DNA of 64,000 bases, from contig NZ_PVYX01000001.1 in NCBI RefSeq assembly GCF_003001695.1, positions 1,798,001-1,862,000 of the forward strand, given 5' to 3'. The translations under genes and the position numbers were made by a program. Below the pieces are notes generated by a model, which saw only the letters and a list, made by a program, of their open reading frames with translations, was not told the origin of the DNA and made no database searches. Below, one piece after another: positions 17,667 through 27,314 of this stretch (position 1 is the stretch's first letter; every line of letters begins with the position of its first letter). This DNA is from Flagellimonas meridianipacifica (GTDB lineage: Bacteria > Bacteroidota > Bacteroidia > Flavobacteriales > Flavobacteriaceae).

Positions 17667-18176
17667 ATGAAAATAATCAAATACTCTGAGCTGGATAAAG
17701 AAACAAAAAGTCAGCTCAATCGCTTTATAGATGAGGAATTTGGACATATCCCTATTGTAATGCAAACTGAATGGGCAACACCTGATTGGACAGTTATCCT
17801 CTATCAAAACAATGAAATCGCTACTTTTTACAACATTATTGATAGAAAGATCATAATAAATGACATCGAAGTAAAAATAGCTGGGGTTAATAATGTAATA
17901 ACTCCAAAAAAGTATAGGGGAAATGGATATGCTTCAAAAGCATTGAGAGAAACTAAAGACTTTGTTTTTAACGAACTAAATTCAAAATTTGGCGTGCTTC
18001 TATGTGCGGAGGCTTTAATCCCGTTTTACGAGCAATTGGACTGGTATAAAGTCAATTGTCCAGTATATTTTGAACAATCAGACGGAAAGAAGTTATGGAA
18101 AGCCAATACAATGTTGCTAACCAAAAAAAACAAGCTGAACCCTAAAAAAATAGATCTAAACGGGTTGCCATGGTAA
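17667..18176 (+). CDS. GNAT family N-acetyltransferase
   Basis: From the ATG at 17667 there are 169 residues. The acetyl-CoA binding motif A is clear: NNVITPKKYRGNGYASKALR, with the RGxGxA pyrophosphate loop, followed by the FYEQLDWYKV motif B region. The layout is like that of aminoglycoside 2'-N-acetyltransferase-type GNATs, but the substrate is not predictable. There is no signal peptide, so it is probably cytoplasmic. It stands alone, with an in-frame ATG six codons upstream as alternative start. Confidence 0.8.
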   Translation: MKIIKYSELDKETKSQLNRFIDEEFGHIPIVMQTEWATPDWTVILYQNNEIATFYNIIDRKIIINDIEVKIAGVNNVITPKKYRGNGYASKALRETKDFVFNELNSKFGVLLCAEALIPFYEQLDWYKVNCPVYFEQSDGKKLWKANTMLLTKKNKLNPKKIDLNGLPW

Positions 18177-18250
18177 TAGAGGAGAAACATGCTGGTCCAA
18201 TTAAAAAGGTACCACAATCAAATACTACTTCCCCTATACTTTTTTGTTAA

Positions 18251-18264
18251 TGGTTTTCAGGTAT
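18251..18264 (+). promoter_or_regulatory. 14-bp motif shared with 21042-21055
   Basis: TGGTTTTCAGGTAT occurs here, 44 bp before the kinase ATG at 18308, and again upstream of the barrel gene at 21143. It is a candidate binding site for the LuxR-type response regulator encoded between them. Confidence 0.4.
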
Positions 18265-18307
18265 ATTTCCGTTCAAGGATCCTTTGGTCTTTGATGTGTG
18301 CTTCGGA

Positions 18308-20335
18308 ATGAATAATTTCGGAAAAAAGGACATGCTAAGAATTCCGGTCTTTTTGGTTTCTTTACTTTTTACTGTCTCTGTAGTGGGACAAACATTTAGT
18401 GCACAACAGCTTGATAGTCTTGAGAGTTTACTTCCTGTCCTTAAAACAACCAAAAAAGTGGATTTACTCTGCATGCTTACCAAAGGCTATGACGGTATTG
18501 ATTCGTCCAAGACTTTTGGGTATGGTTATCAGGCCTTGAAGCTTAGCCGCAAACTCGGTTATGATTTGGGTATAGCGCATGCCAATTTTGTGATTGGCAG
18601 GGCCCATATGTACGATAGACCCGAAGTAGCGTTGAAGTTTCTACAAAAGGGAGATTCCTTGGCCAACTTATTGATGCAGAAAGATTCTTCAGTCAAACTA
18701 AAAAAGATATGGACTTCAGGAAAGTATAATCTTGGTATAACGCATGGGTTCCTAGGAGAGCATGAAAAGGAACTGGAAATCACCTACGAGGTTCTTCCTA
18801 TGGTCAAGGAAATTGAGGATAGCTTTCAACTGGCGAACATTTATACCAACCTTGGGATAAAAAACATCAACTTAGGAGACTATTCCGAGGCAAAGAACAG
18901 TCTTTTACTAGGGCGAGAAATATACCGAAAGCTTAATGACCCAAAGGAACTCACATTTAATTTAATACAACTAGCCTCAGTGTATAAAAGCCTAGACTCC
19001 CTTGAATTGGCACAAAGGTTTTTCAAGGAGGCGAAGTCCCATTTGGAAGGTTACCCAAACAAATTTGATGCTTTTCATTTTCATCTTGAAAAAAGTCAGT
19101 TTGACTTGGAACAGCGTAGGTTCGAATTGGCGCTATCCGAACTCGAGCAAAGTATGGCTTTGATTCCAAACGATACACTCTCCTTGCAGTACAGTTTAAT
19201 CGTGCAACGTATGGCCAAAATTCATAGTGCAATGTATGACCATAACAAGGCCAAGGAATACATAAATTTGTACATTCGGAATTCCTCGTTGCGCAATGAC
19301 GGAATTGGAATCTTTAAAGGCTATTACCAAAAATCCAAGTATGAGGCGGCGGCCAAAGACTACAATGGGGCGTACAAAGACCTTTTAAGAGCTCTGGATA
19401 TCTATGACAGTGTAGAGACAGAAAATACCGTGCGAAAAATTAATGACCTGGAACTTCAGTATAAGTCTGCGGAGAATGAAAGAGCTCTGCTTGAACTGAA
19501 GAGCGAAAAAGATAGAGCAGACCTTGCCCTGGAAAGGCAACGTGCCAACGGATACCTATTGGCGCTGATTATTGGAGTCTTGGTATTCACTGCCTTAATG
19601 GCCTATTTGTTTTATAGGAACAAACTTCGGAAAGTTCGTCGTATGGAACGAATACGAGAAAGCGAACTGGAGCGCTTAAAGCAAGAACAGCAGAACAAGA
19701 TATTTTCAGCCATGATAGAAGGTCAAGAGAAGGAGCGTAAGCGCTTGGCCATTGACCTCCATGATGGTCTTGGGGGTAGGTTGTCCGGTATCAGCCTTAA
19801 CCTTTCCAAGCTTGACAAAGACCAACCCGCCAAGTATCCTAAGGAACGTTTAAAAAAGGTTGTTGACGACCTGGATGCATCCTTACAAGAACTTAGGACC
19901 ATTGCCCGTAATCTAATGCCCGAGACTCTAGTTAAGTTTGGATTAAAAGCAGCATTAAATGACTATTGTAGCAATATGACAGGTGGCGGGACCACAGTTA
20001 TGCTTCAATATTATGGTGAAGAAGAGGGGATACCTCTTTCACACCAGGTAACTATCTTTAGAATCATTCAGGAACTCATAAACAATGCTGTAAAGCATGC
20101 AGGGGCATCCGAGGTACTCATCCAATACATTCGTGATAGCAAACAGGTTCATATTACAGTTGAGGATAACGGGATAGGAATTCCGGACGAAGTGTTGGCT
20201 GAAAATGAAGGCAAGGGCATGGGGCTTGGTAATCTTAGGACACGGGTGGCTTATCTAAAAGGAAAACTTGATTTCCATAGTGATGAAACCGAAGGTACAA
20301 CGGTGAACATTCATTTTGAATTGGATGCAGCATAA
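18308..20335 (+). CDS. TPR-containing sensor histidine kinase (NarL/HPK7 type)
   Basis: About 675 residues. A signal peptide (PVFLVSLLFTVSVVGQ) leads into a periplasmic region of tetratricopeptide-like helices (about residues 30-370), a coiled coil, and one membrane helix (LLALIIGVLVFTALMAYLFY). The cytoplasmic kinase follows, with the HisKA_3 H-box RLAIDLHDGLGGRLSGI (His is the phosphorylation site), N-box ELINNAVKHA and G-box VEDNGIGIP plus GKGMGLGNL. The TPR part probably senses a periplasmic partner. It overlaps the response regulator gene by 20 bp, so the two are one two-component system. Starts at 18284 or 18332 are also possible. Confidence 0.85.
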   Translation: MNNFGKKDMLRIPVFLVSLLFTVSVVGQTFSAQQLDSLESLLPVLKTTKKVDLLCMLTKGYDGIDSSKTFGYGYQALKLSRKLGYDLGIAHANFVIGRAHMYDRPEVALKFLQKGDSLANLLMQKDSSVKLKKIWTSGKYNLGITHGFLGEHEKELEITYEVLPMVKEIEDSFQLANIYTNLGIKNINLGDYSEAKNSLLLGREIYRKLNDPKELTFNLIQLASVYKSLDSLELAQRFFKEAKSHLEGYPNKFDAFHFHLEKSQFDLEQRRFELALSELEQSMALIPNDTLSLQYSLIVQRMAKIHSAMYDHNKAKEYINLYIRNSSLRNDGIGIFKGYYQKSKYEAAAKDYNGAYKDLLRALDIYDSVETENTVRKINDLELQYKSAENERALLELKSEKDRADLALERQRANGYLLALIIGVLVFTALMAYLFYRNKLRKVRRMERIRESELERLKQEQQNKIFSAMIEGQEKERKRLAIDLHDGLGGRLSGISLNLSKLDKDQPAKYPKERLKKVVDDLDASLQELRTIARNLMPETLVKFGLKAALNDYCSNMTGGGTTVMLQYYGEEEGIPLSHQVTIFRIIQELINNAVKHAGASEVLIQYIRDSKQVHITVEDNGIGIPDEVLAENEGKGMGLGNLRTRVAYLKGKLDFHSDETEGTTVNIHFELDAA

Positions 20336-20960
20336 ACCAATCGAAATATTGATTGTGGATGACCATCCGATGGTCATCGAAGGTCTAAAGGCCTTATTGG
20401 ACGATGAGGAAGGCATACTGGTAAAAGAATGTTTTACGGATGGAAAGAGCACACTTACCTATTTGGACTACAATGTGGCAGATGTGATACTGTTGGACGT
20501 CAATCTACCTGATATAAACGGTGTGGACATGGTACAACCGATTCTGGACCGACGGAAAGATATTAAAATTCTTGTCTTGAGCACCTATAACGAAGGTAGT
20601 ATCATCACAAAGGTGATTAATAATGGCGTCAAGGGGTATCTACTGAAAAACGTAGGAGCGGACGAGCTAACCACTGCAATTTACCGAGTATTTAAAGGAG
20701 GGGTATACTATGCCGAATCCGTACAGATAATACTAGAGGAATCCGCGGCCCAGAAAACTGTGCAGCTGCCCAAGCTCACACGCAGGGAAAAACATGTGCT
20801 CAATCTCATTGCACAAGGAAAACGAACCAATGATATTGCCGAGGAACTTTTTATTAGTCCACTTACCGTTGAAACGCATCGTAGAAATCTGATGCAAAAA
20901 TTGAAGGTCTCCAATGCGGCTGCTATGGTCAGGTTTGCCATGGAGAACCATTTAATTTAA
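20316..20960 (+). CDS. LuxR/NarL-type response regulator
   Basis: A 214-residue protein with an N-terminal receiver domain (ILIVDDHPMV acidic pair; phospho-acceptor Asp in VILLDVNLPD; Lys in YLLKNVGADE) and a C-terminal LuxR-type helix-turn-helix (LTRREKHVLNLIAQGK to LTVETHRRNL). It overlaps the 3' end of the kinase gene, indicating translational coupling. It is the obvious partner of that kinase and would regulate transcription on phosphorylation. The shared 14-bp motif before the kinase gene and before the next gene is a candidate target. Alternative start: ATG at 20325. Confidence 0.9.
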   Translation: MNWMQHKPIEILIVDDHPMVIEGLKALLDDEEGILVKECFTDGKSTLTYLDYNVADVILLDVNLPDINGVDMVQPILDRRKDIKILVLSTYNEGSIITKVINNGVKGYLLKNVGADELTTAIYRVFKGGVYYAESVQIILEESAAQKTVQLPKLTRREKHVLNLIAQGKRTNDIAEELFISPLTVETHRRNLMQKLKVSNAAAMVRFAMENHLI

Positions 20961-21024
20961 CTCCTTGCGAAGTACTTATTAAAGCGGATTGGGATGCATG
21001 GCTGTACCTAATTGTTTTCTAGTA

Positions 21025-21055
21025 TTTCAGGTGAAATTTGGTGGTTTTCAGGTAT
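21025..21055 (+). promoter_or_regulatory. Direct-repeat motif upstream of barrel gene
   Basis: TTTCAGGT occurs at 21025-21032 and 21046-21053, spaced 21 bp (two helical turns). The second copy lies within TGGTTTTCAGGTAT, which is identical to 18251-18264 upstream of the kinase gene. It is a putative site for the adjacent response regulator. Confidence 0.4.
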
Positions 21056-21142
21056 TTTTTGGACGTCTCAATATGAATACTTTAGGGTTTTACAAATAGC
21101 CGGTCTCGATGATACGGGGCCACAACCCTAAAACACTTTAAA

Positions 21143-21610
21143 ATGAGAAAAACACTTCTTTTGTCGGTTCTTTTGATTGGTACATTTTTCTATTCGAAGG
21201 CTCAGGTCTACACGGGAGCTGTGGGACTAGGACTTGATCTTGGTGATGGTTTTACCTTTGTAGGCCCCAGTGGAAAGTACTTCTTTGCAGAGAATCATGC
21301 AGGCCAATTCGACCTAGGTTTTGAGGATGGTGCAACAGCTTTGACATTTCTCTATTCTTACCACAGCGAGTTTGATGGCGCTGATGGCCTGCAATGGCTT
21401 GCAGGAATCGGGCCGACTATAGTCTTGGTGGAAGATGCGGATACCCAATTTGCTCTGAGGCCCCATGCTGGACTTGATTTTAAAATCCCTGAAGTGCCAC
21501 TCGCTTTCTCTGCAAGTTGGAGACCAGTGATTCTTTTGAGCGAGGTAGGTGAGGGCGATAGACTGGAGGCCGGTTCTTTTGCTTTAGGCTTTCGGTATGC
21601 CTTCGATTAA
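21143..21610 (+). CDS. Small outer-membrane barrel-like protein
   Basis: A 155-residue protein with a Sec signal peptide (MRKTLLLSVLLIGTFFYSKAQ). It consists of amphipathic beta strands (TFVGPSGKYFFAENHAGQFD, ALTFLYSYHSEF, LAFSASWRPVILL) and ends in ALGFRYAFD. The pattern is that of an eight-stranded outer-membrane barrel; no named family is recognised. It follows the two-component genes in the same orientation after a 182-bp gap that holds a repeated TTTCAGGT motif. Control by that system is an inference. A terminator follows. Confidence 0.7.
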   Translation: MRKTLLLSVLLIGTFFYSKAQVYTGAVGLGLDLGDGFTFVGPSGKYFFAENHAGQFDLGFEDGATALTFLYSYHSEFDGADGLQWLAGIGPTIVLVEDADTQFALRPHAGLDFKIPEVPLAFSASWRPVILLSEVGEGDRLEAGSFALGFRYAFD

Positions 21611-21652
21611 GTAGTTGTGATTTGTGTTCGTCTTAGTAGTTAGTTTGTTTAC

Positions 21653-21691
21653 AGGGGTCTGTATCAATAAAAGATAGTCGGCCCCTTTTTT
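21653..21691 (+). terminator. Terminator after barrel gene
   Basis: AGGGGTC (21653-21659) pairs with GGCCCCT (21680-21686) with one wobble and is followed by TTTTTT. Confidence 0.65.
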
Positions 21692-21756
21692 ATTTTGGTA
21701 ATAAAAGCACAAAACAATACGTCTAAAACTCTTTTTTTAAAACCTTGAGGAATTCA

Positions 21757-23484
21757 CTATTGAGATTTTCGGTCCCGGGTTGGGTCGTATTCCTCAATGG
21801 TATAATTCTCATGAAAGCCTAAGTCGATGGCATAAATCTTATTGTTCACCACTACAGAGAGAAATGCGGACCTTGCCTTTAGCATTGACCCTACAGTTTT
21901 CCAACTGTCTTGGGAAATGACATATTCCTCCACACTGCGCTTCTCCGGGCCAAAGTTATCACCTCCCATAACGTAAAGTCGTCCATTAACCACCTGTGAC
22001 TCTGCACTGGCTCTTCCATCACCAGTGAAAAAAGTTTCGGTCCATGAGCCACCTTCCCCAATAGGAACAGAATAGTCATATATCCTTACCCTAGTTTCAA
22101 AAGTACTTGTACCCGACCGAAAAGAACCAGAAAAATATACCTTATTGTCGAAAGCACTTACCGTTGAACGACTAAGATGGGGAAATGGACTGGTGTTCCC
22201 CTGTGACCAAACATTGGTCGTTGTGTTTAAAACCCATACTTCTCCATTTCTGGTAGTTCGAATGGGGAAGAACAAAATGTTATCATCAATATTTGCCATA
22301 TAGCATTGAATTCCAGCGACATTAAAGTTCAGTTCAGGTCCAGATTCCCAAGAACCATTCAGGGGATCATATATTAGGATGGCATTGGCTTCAGGTCCTG
22401 TAGTTCGTACAATATAGATTTTATCATCTATCACAAATGCCTCATAGTTAAGATTGAAAATTGAGACCCCATCCCTAATTTGATATGTTAATTCCTCCGG
22501 GGTTTGCCCAAATTCTTCCCAAACATCACTTTCCGGGTCATAGGTATACATTTGGCGAGAGTTATTGGAATCGACATCCAAGCCTCCAAAAAAGTAGATT
22601 TTACCGTTCCAAGGGGCCGCAGTGGTCGTTCGAAAAGGTTCCGGCAAGGTGGTTTTTTCCACCCAAGGGGGTAATGAAGGAACAAAACCATCATCAGCTG
22701 AAAAGGAGGTAGCAGCTAGTCCTATCTCCAAACGAGAATCAAAGGTGGTAGTAAAACCTCCTCCTTGGTCAAAAACGTTTCTATTTAGATTATAGCCCAC
22801 TGGACCTATCCCTGCTTTGAAAAAATCATTTACCCGTATTGTGAACGCTTCATCATTGGCACAAATACGCTCTCCGGCAATCACCTCACAGATAGTCTGT
22901 CCTTCTTGATACGATGCTGCTATTGCATCGGTCTCAATGAATTCGTTTTCTAATTCGGTACTCAGGGCAGTAATGGTAGCTTCTTCATCAAAACTGGCAA
23001 AAAATCCACCACCCTTCCAAATACCGTCTTGGGCGTTGAATATGGTGTCAAGTACTGTTCCATCCATCGATCCTAAAAGCACATTGTCCTGGGATGCCAA
23101 ATAGGCCCATCTGGGACCTGGATAAGCTTCAAGGTTGTTTCCAGTAATCTCCAAGGCAAAGGCTTCAATTTCCCCAATCATTCTTGACTCCTTCAAAGTA
23201 ATCCTAAAACTTCCATTATCACTACTTGTAGATATGTCACCCTGGGCACTTGTGACTATTTCTTCAAACCAATAGAATTCCCAAAAATCACCTATGGAAA
23301 ACTCAAGTTCGAAACCCTCGATTTCAGGATTATCAACAACATCGTTGTCATTTGATGGGTCGTTTTGGCCATCCAATGGTGGATTGTTTGGTACCATTCC
23401 GTTTTCACTATCACTGCTACAGGAGAGAAAAATCAAGAAGTTGACAAGACATAAGGTTATCAGGGCTAAACTGGAATATTTCAT
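21757..23484 (-). CDS. Kelch-repeat lipoprotein
   Basis: A 575-residue protein beginning with a lipoprotein signal (LCLVNFLIFLSCSSDSENG) and a low-complexity Asn/Asp/Pro linker. After an unassigned beta-rich region (about 60-260), the C-terminal half has five or six Kelch-type repeats. Each has a Gly-Gly or similar turn, then Tyr, then Trp: GKIYFFGGLDVD, MYTYDPESDVWEEFG; RLYVMGGDN, VEEYVISQDSWKTVG. These would form a beta-propeller for protein or glycan binding at the cell surface. No catalytic motif is seen. A TAGTTTTG box lies 18 bp upstream of the ATG. Confidence 0.8.
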   Translation of the reverse strand: MKYSSLALITLCLVNFLIFLSCSSDSENGMVPNNPPLDGQNDPSNDNDVVDNPEIEGFELEFSIGDFWEFYWFEEIVTSAQGDISTSSDNGSFRITLKESRMIGEIEAFALEITGNNLEAYPGPRWAYLASQDNVLLGSMDGTVLDTIFNAQDGIWKGGGFFASFDEEATITALSTELENEFIETDAIAASYQEGQTICEVIAGERICANDEAFTIRVNDFFKAGIGPVGYNLNRNVFDQGGGFTTTFDSRLEIGLAATSFSADDGFVPSLPPWVEKTTLPEPFRTTTAAPWNGKIYFFGGLDVDSNNSRQMYTYDPESDVWEEFGQTPEELTYQIRDGVSIFNLNYEAFVIDDKIYIVRTTGPEANAILIYDPLNGSWESGPELNFNVAGIQCYMANIDDNILFFPIRTTRNGEVWVLNTTTNVWSQGNTSPFPHLSRSTVSAFDNKVYFSGSFRSGTSTFETRVRIYDYSVPIGEGGSWTETFFTGDGRASAESQVVNGRLYVMGGDNFGPEKRSVEEYVISQDSWKTVGSMLKARSAFLSVVVNNKIYAIDLGFHENYTIEEYDPTRDRKSQ

Positions 23485-23502
23485 GGTTTACAGATATTGC
23501 TT

Positions 23503-23510
23503 CAAAACTA
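23503..23510 (-). promoter_or_regulatory. -7 box for Kelch lipoprotein gene
   Basis: The minus strand reads TAGTTTTG, matching TAnnTTTG, 18 bp upstream of the ATG at 23482-23484. Confidence 0.45.
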
Positions 23511-23636
23511 ATCTCTAGTTTCACCTAGCTTTATCACATATGTTACCGGTAATAACACTAGGGTTACATCCATAAATTAGATCTCGTTCCAGCATTAAAT
23601 AGGACCATATTGCTTTATGCAAATGATTCTAAAGTT

Positions 23637-25097
23637 TCATCTATTCCTGTTTACATGTTTCTGAAGTAGTCGCTTTGCTTCTATTTGTACCAAGGGATGT
23701 TTCCGATGGCCCCATATTTTGTCGCGGGCAGCTTTCGAACTTTGTTTTAAATCCACAATGGGTTCTGGGTAATCTGACCCAATTGACACTTTATAAAATT
23801 TCTGTTCCATCTCGGTCATTTTCCATGGTTCATGGATATGGCTTTCAGGTATGTTGGCCAACTCTGGAACCCATTTTTTAATGAAAATACCTCTTGGGTC
23901 ATGGTCTTGGGAATTCCTTATGGGATTGTACAATCTAATCGTGTTTATTCCGGTTGTTCCTGCTTGCATCTGAAATTGAGGATAATGGATGCCAGGCTCA
24001 TAATCCAAAAATTGCTTTGACAAATGATAGACTCCTTCTCGCCAATCTTGATCAAGATTATGGGTAAAAAAGGACACCAACATGGCCCTCATCCTAAAGT
24101 TTATCCATCCTGTTTCAATCACCGCCCTCATACAAGCATCAACAAGTGGGTACCCAGTCTTGCCGGTTTTCCAAGATTGGATATAAAATTCATTTCTTTT
24201 ATGTTCAAGCAACTCGTAACCTTTATTGATACATTGCCTCTCATAACTGCACTCCATTTCAAATTTTTGTATAAAATGGCAGTGCCAGAATAAACGGGTA
24301 AGCATTCCAGAAAAGGCCCTTCTATGACTTTTAAATCTAGGATTGACTTTTATAAACTGGTATACTTGTCTGATACTTAAATTGCCCCAAGCAACATAAG
24401 GCGATAAACGACTGCAGGTTTTCCTACTTTCGTATGGCTTAGAAATGAACCTGTTATAGTCTTTACCCCTTTCCTCAACAAATGATTTTAAGTATCTCCA
24501 TGCATTTGGCTCCCCGGCGGGCTGAAATGCTTTTGGATAGCTCCTTAGTTTTAACAGAAGATGGTCGGGCAAATGAAATGGATGTTCCCACTTTTTTAAG
24601 TTGGTTACCGAAAAGGTATTTTGGACAATAGGTTGGTGCATTTTTGCGTACCATGCTTTTTCCCAATTGTTCCTATTATCAATCCCTCTTATTATTCCGT
24701 CCCGTTGGGCTTCCCTCCAAATAATTTGATTTTGCTCACAAAATTGGATAATTTCTTTATCCCTTTGCCACGAAGTCCATGTTCCGCTTTCCTGATAGCT
24801 AAATAAATAATTGATATGATAACTCGATTTGATGTGCTCAAAAGCTGTTCTGGCATCTCCATAAAAAAGAATTATTTCGCGTTCAGAGTTTGATAAACGC
24901 TTGTTCATTGATAAAAGTGAATGATATATGAATTGTAGATGTCGAAGACTTGTATCGGGATATTCGATTATTGTTGGCTCGAAAATGTAAATGATTATGT
25001 ATGGAATTTCAGCTAACTCAGCGTTGTAAAGGGGCTCATGGTCATTTAACCGGAGGTCACGCTTTAACCAAACAATGTTGATGTGTTTTTTTTCCAA
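23637..25097 (-). CDS. DNA photolyase/cryptochrome family flavoprotein
   Basis: The 486-residue protein has an N-terminal Rossmann domain ([24 protein letters not shown]) that usually holds an antenna cofactor, and a C-terminal FAD-binding helical domain. The FAD and DNA region is well preserved: [37 protein letters not shown] and [15 protein letters not shown]. The first of the three electron-transfer Trp residues and others appear present (FRMRAM, WREGV). It would repair UV photoproducts or act as a cryptochrome; which one cannot be told here. The start is TTG at 25095-25097, 16 bp after the stop of the minus-strand gene ahead of it, suggesting co-transcription. Confidence 0.85.
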   Translation of the reverse strand: MEKKHINIVWLKRDLRLNDHEPLYNAELAEIPYIIIYIFEPTIIEYPDTSLRHLQFIYHSLLSMNKRLSNSEREIILFYGDARTAFEHIKSSYHINYLFSYQESGTWTSWQRDKEIIQFCEQNQIIWREAQRDGIIRGIDNRNNWEKAWYAKMHQPIVQNTFSVTNLKKWEHPFHLPDHLLLKLRSYPKAFQPAGEPNAWRYLKSFVEERGKDYNRFISKPYESRKTCSRLSPYVAWGNLSIRQVYQFIKVNPRFKSHRRAFSGMLTRLFWHCHFIQKFEMECSYERQCINKGYELLEHKRNEFYIQSWKTGKTGYPLVDACMRAVIETGWINFRMRAMLVSFFTHNLDQDWREGVYHLSKQFLDYEPGIHYPQFQMQAGTTGINTIRLYNPIRNSQDHDPRGIFIKKWVPELANIPESHIHEPWKMTEMEQKFYKVSIGSDYPEPIVDLKQSSKAARDKIWGHRKHPLVQIEAKRLLQKHVNRNR

Positions 25098-25113
25098 GAT
25101 TTGAATTTCAAGG

Positions 25114-25458
25114 TCAATCGTCGAACCAACTTATTTCTGCCCTATAATGGTCTATTCCTTCTCCATCTTCCTTGAGCCTGACGACATGGTTGATAAGTTC
25201 ATAGTCAAAGCTTATCCCTTGGAATTTTTGTTTTACGATACTGAGGTATTCCTTAATGATAAAAATAATGTCGGAAGATACTTCCGTAAATAGATTGATA
25301 AGTCTGTTTCTTTGCACATCTGAGGCTGGGTACATTTTAACAACAACCGGGGGTCGCATGTGTCCATTCATCATTCTTTGCCATGCTTCACGATAATGAT
25401 AGGTAATGGTAACTAGATTACCATTTGGTATAAGACGTTGTTCATATTCCGTTTTCAT
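25114..25458 (-). CDS. Conserved-looking small protein, unknown
   Basis: From the ATG at 25456-25458 the product is 114 residues, without signal or membrane helix. I recognise no family. The sequence looks like a compact mixed alpha/beta domain ([20 protein letters not shown], then a Pro/Val segment, then [12 protein letters not shown]) and ends in a Trp/Asp/Asp tail. It is 16 bp upstream of the photolyase gene on the same strand, so the two probably form one transcript; a light-response link is only a guess. A longer in-frame start at 25542 exists but adds unlikely N-terminal sequence. Confidence 0.55.
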   Translation of the reverse strand: MKTEYEQRLIPNGNLVTITYHYREAWQRMMNGHMRPPVVVKMYPASDVQRNRLINLFTEVSSDIIFIIKEYLSIVKQKFQGISFDYELINHVVRLKEDGEGIDHYRAEISWFDD

Positions 25459-25586
25459 GTTTTTTATGTAAAGATACAAAGGAATATTATTGTTTAATAA
25501 TTTTGATATATAGTTAAACAATATTTTTATAGCGACAGCCATTCAATCAAAATTTATAGATTAGAAAAGGATTTTGTATCTTCCAT

Positions 25587-25877
25587 ATGCAAGGCTTTTT
25601 GCTAACTTTTTTCTTTTTAACCCAAATTGCTATGGATTTTTACAACACTTATTTTATTGGTTTCCTGATTGTTATGTTAATCACTTTTTCAGTTACTGCC
25701 CTATTGAGAAAACGCCCGGAGCTAATCGATTCAGTTATTGATTACATCGTGTTTCCTCTTATCGCCATTTTATTTTTTTATGCATGTTTTACTACGGATT
25801 GGAATGTTGTGAAAAAAAGACTTTCGAAGGATTTAAGGGAGTATAGGGAAACACAACAAAATATCTTGAAACCTTAA
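25587..25877 (+). CDS. Small membrane protein, unknown
   Basis: A 96-residue protein (80 residues if the ATG at 25632 is used) with two hydrophobic helices (FIGFLIVMLITFSVTALL and VIDYIVFPLIAILFFYACF) separated by a charged turn, and a basic C-terminal tail (KKRLSKDLREYRE). No family is recognised. It is divergent from the gene at 25458. Coding character is reasonable, but no promoter consensus was found. Confidence 0.5.
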   Translation: MQGFLLTFFFLTQIAMDFYNTYFIGFLIVMLITFSVTALLRKRPELIDSVIDYIVFPLIAILFFYACFTTDWNVVKKRLSKDLREYRETQQNILKP

Positions 25878-26298
25878 CCAACTTGAGGTCGTACCATTCT
25901 TGTGTGGATTATCAAGTTCACAAAAAATCTTTATTTAGGTTCTTTTAAAAAAGAAGCCTCAACCAAACGATTTGACAGTGTAATTCTTTAGAAATGATTT
26001 TTTTTACTGTGAGTTTTATAGGGTGACTTAACGTAAGAGTATACTCTAAATTGGTTTGAAGGTCTTTCAAAAACTTCGTATACTCCCTTTTCTTTTCATC
26101 TATCTTCATCCTGTTGACCAAGGTTTTTTGGAATACGCCTCTTTCTCTTGTGATTACCATTCTCAAACAAAAATCAAAGGAAAATTGTGAGCTGCCTTAG
26201 TTCTTACGATAAGATGTTAACAAAATATTAAATTAAACAAAAAATGTAGTAAATTACTGATGAATTTTAACCTATTTATTAACGTAATTCTACATTTT
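25878..26298. other. Spacer with one doubtful minus-strand ORF
   Basis: The only candidate is a 71-residue minus-strand frame at 25945-26160 (ATG). It is highly charged and resembles no family I know; I do not call it. The rest is AT-rich spacer before the protease gene. Confidence 0.4.
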
Positions 26299-27168
26299 AT
26301 GAGACGAATTAAAATGGTCTCTGGTGCCTTAATTGTGCTTTTTGCCCTAAATGCATGTGATAAGGACTCCATTGACACACAGCAAACCCCGCAAACTACT
26401 ATTGGAGAAACCGTTGAAGTATCTGAAGCCCCAAAACTGGTGGTAACAGAAGAAGTTACCGATGTGTTCAAAAGCAATTATTTTAATGTTGGAGAAATTA
26501 AGATTGTTGATTTCCACTTACCAGATGGCACAGTGGAGCAACGATATGGCATAGAAGATGACATTGCCATTTCCAGAGAACAATATGAGCATATTGCTTC
26601 TTTGGACCGGTCGGTAGGACAATATCACACCAACAACCTTGTAAATCCTCGTACATTGACAATCATTGGTTATACTGGTAGTCCATTTGCCCTTTCGAGC
26701 AAAGAACGTACAGCGTTACAGTGGGCCGTTAACAATTATAACCGATTGAATTTGAGTATAAGACTTGATTTGACCTTTGGAACCAACTTTGGCGATAAGG
26801 ATATGGTAGTATATAACAATACAGTAAACAACCCTGGTGTGAGCGGGGGCGTAGCTGGTTTTCCAAGTGGTGGAAACCCTAACAAGTTCATTCAGATTTA
26901 TGGGTTGAGCGGATTTTCAACAAATGTCAATGAGCATGTAATTACACACGAAATCGGACATTCGATTGGATTTAGACACACTGATTGGTTCAGCAGACAA
27001 AGCTGCGGTGAAAATATCAATGAAGGCGTGGCCCCTTTTGGAGCTAATCCAATTCCCGGAACACCTACAGGCTTTGACCCAACATCTCTCATGTTGGCTT
27101 GTTTTAACAGTGGGGTAGATGGTGAGTTCAATAACAATGATGTTATCGCCCTAAACTTTTTGTATTAA
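26299..27168 (+). CDS. M57-type zinc metalloprotease lipoprotein
   Basis: From the ATG at 26299 the product is 289 residues. A lipoprotein signal (ALIVLFALNACDKD) is followed by a pro-like region and a metalloprotease domain with the extended zinc site THEIGHSIGFRHTDW (HExxHxxGxxH) at about residues 226-240 and a later Ser-Leu-Met segment that may form the Met-turn (PTSLMLACF). This matches the dual-action HIGH metallo-peptidase family (M57, Myxococcus MysB-type) common in Bacteroidota. It would act outside the cytoplasm. Copy A of the rimP leader begins right after its stop codon and supplies its terminator. Confidence 0.85.
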   Translation: MRRIKMVSGALIVLFALNACDKDSIDTQQTPQTTIGETVEVSEAPKLVVTEEVTDVFKSNYFNVGEIKIVDFHLPDGTVEQRYGIEDDIAISREQYEHIASLDRSVGQYHTNNLVNPRTLTIIGYTGSPFALSSKERTALQWAVNNYNRLNLSIRLDLTFGTNFGDKDMVVYNNTVNNPGVSGGVAGFPSGGNPNKFIQIYGLSGFSTNVNEHVITHEIGHSIGFRHTDWFSRQSCGENINEGVAPFGANPIPGTPTGFDPTSLMLACFNSGVDGEFNNNDVIALNFLY

Positions 27169-27211
27169 GAATTAGGCATTTTTGAACCATGGTGTTTTAT
27201 TAACATATCAT

Positions 27212-27314
27212 CACCACTAAACGGATAATTGGATTGATGAGGGGACTTTGAGTCCCCTCTTTTATTACCTCTATATGATTCTATGGTAAAGTAAAAAAAC
27301 ACCGAATTATTGGA
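27212..27314 (+). repeat. Copy A of the rimP leader (with start-codon remnant)
   Basis: It aligns over about 103 bp with 29049-29151: CACCACT-AACGGATAAT, the hairpin arms GAGGGGACT/AGTCCCCTC with TTTTATTAC, GATTCTATG and GAATTATTGGA. In copy A the ATG (27293) is followed by two codons and a stop, so it encodes nothing. The rimP -7 box is degraded here (CATATCAT against TATATTTG), although a TTTG remains at the -33 distance (27181-27184). Confidence 0.75.
27239..27263 (+). terminator. Hairpin terminator after metalloprotease gene
   Basis: GAGGGGACT (27239-27247) and AGTCCCCTC (27251-27259) pair perfectly around TTG and run into TTTT. It lies within copy A of the rimP leader. Confidence 0.75.

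Noticed and set aside
25945..26160. 71-residue minus-strand frame, charged
   Set aside because: No family, no promoter or ribosome site, and the only upstream start is TTG. It could be real, but sequence alone does not support a gene call.
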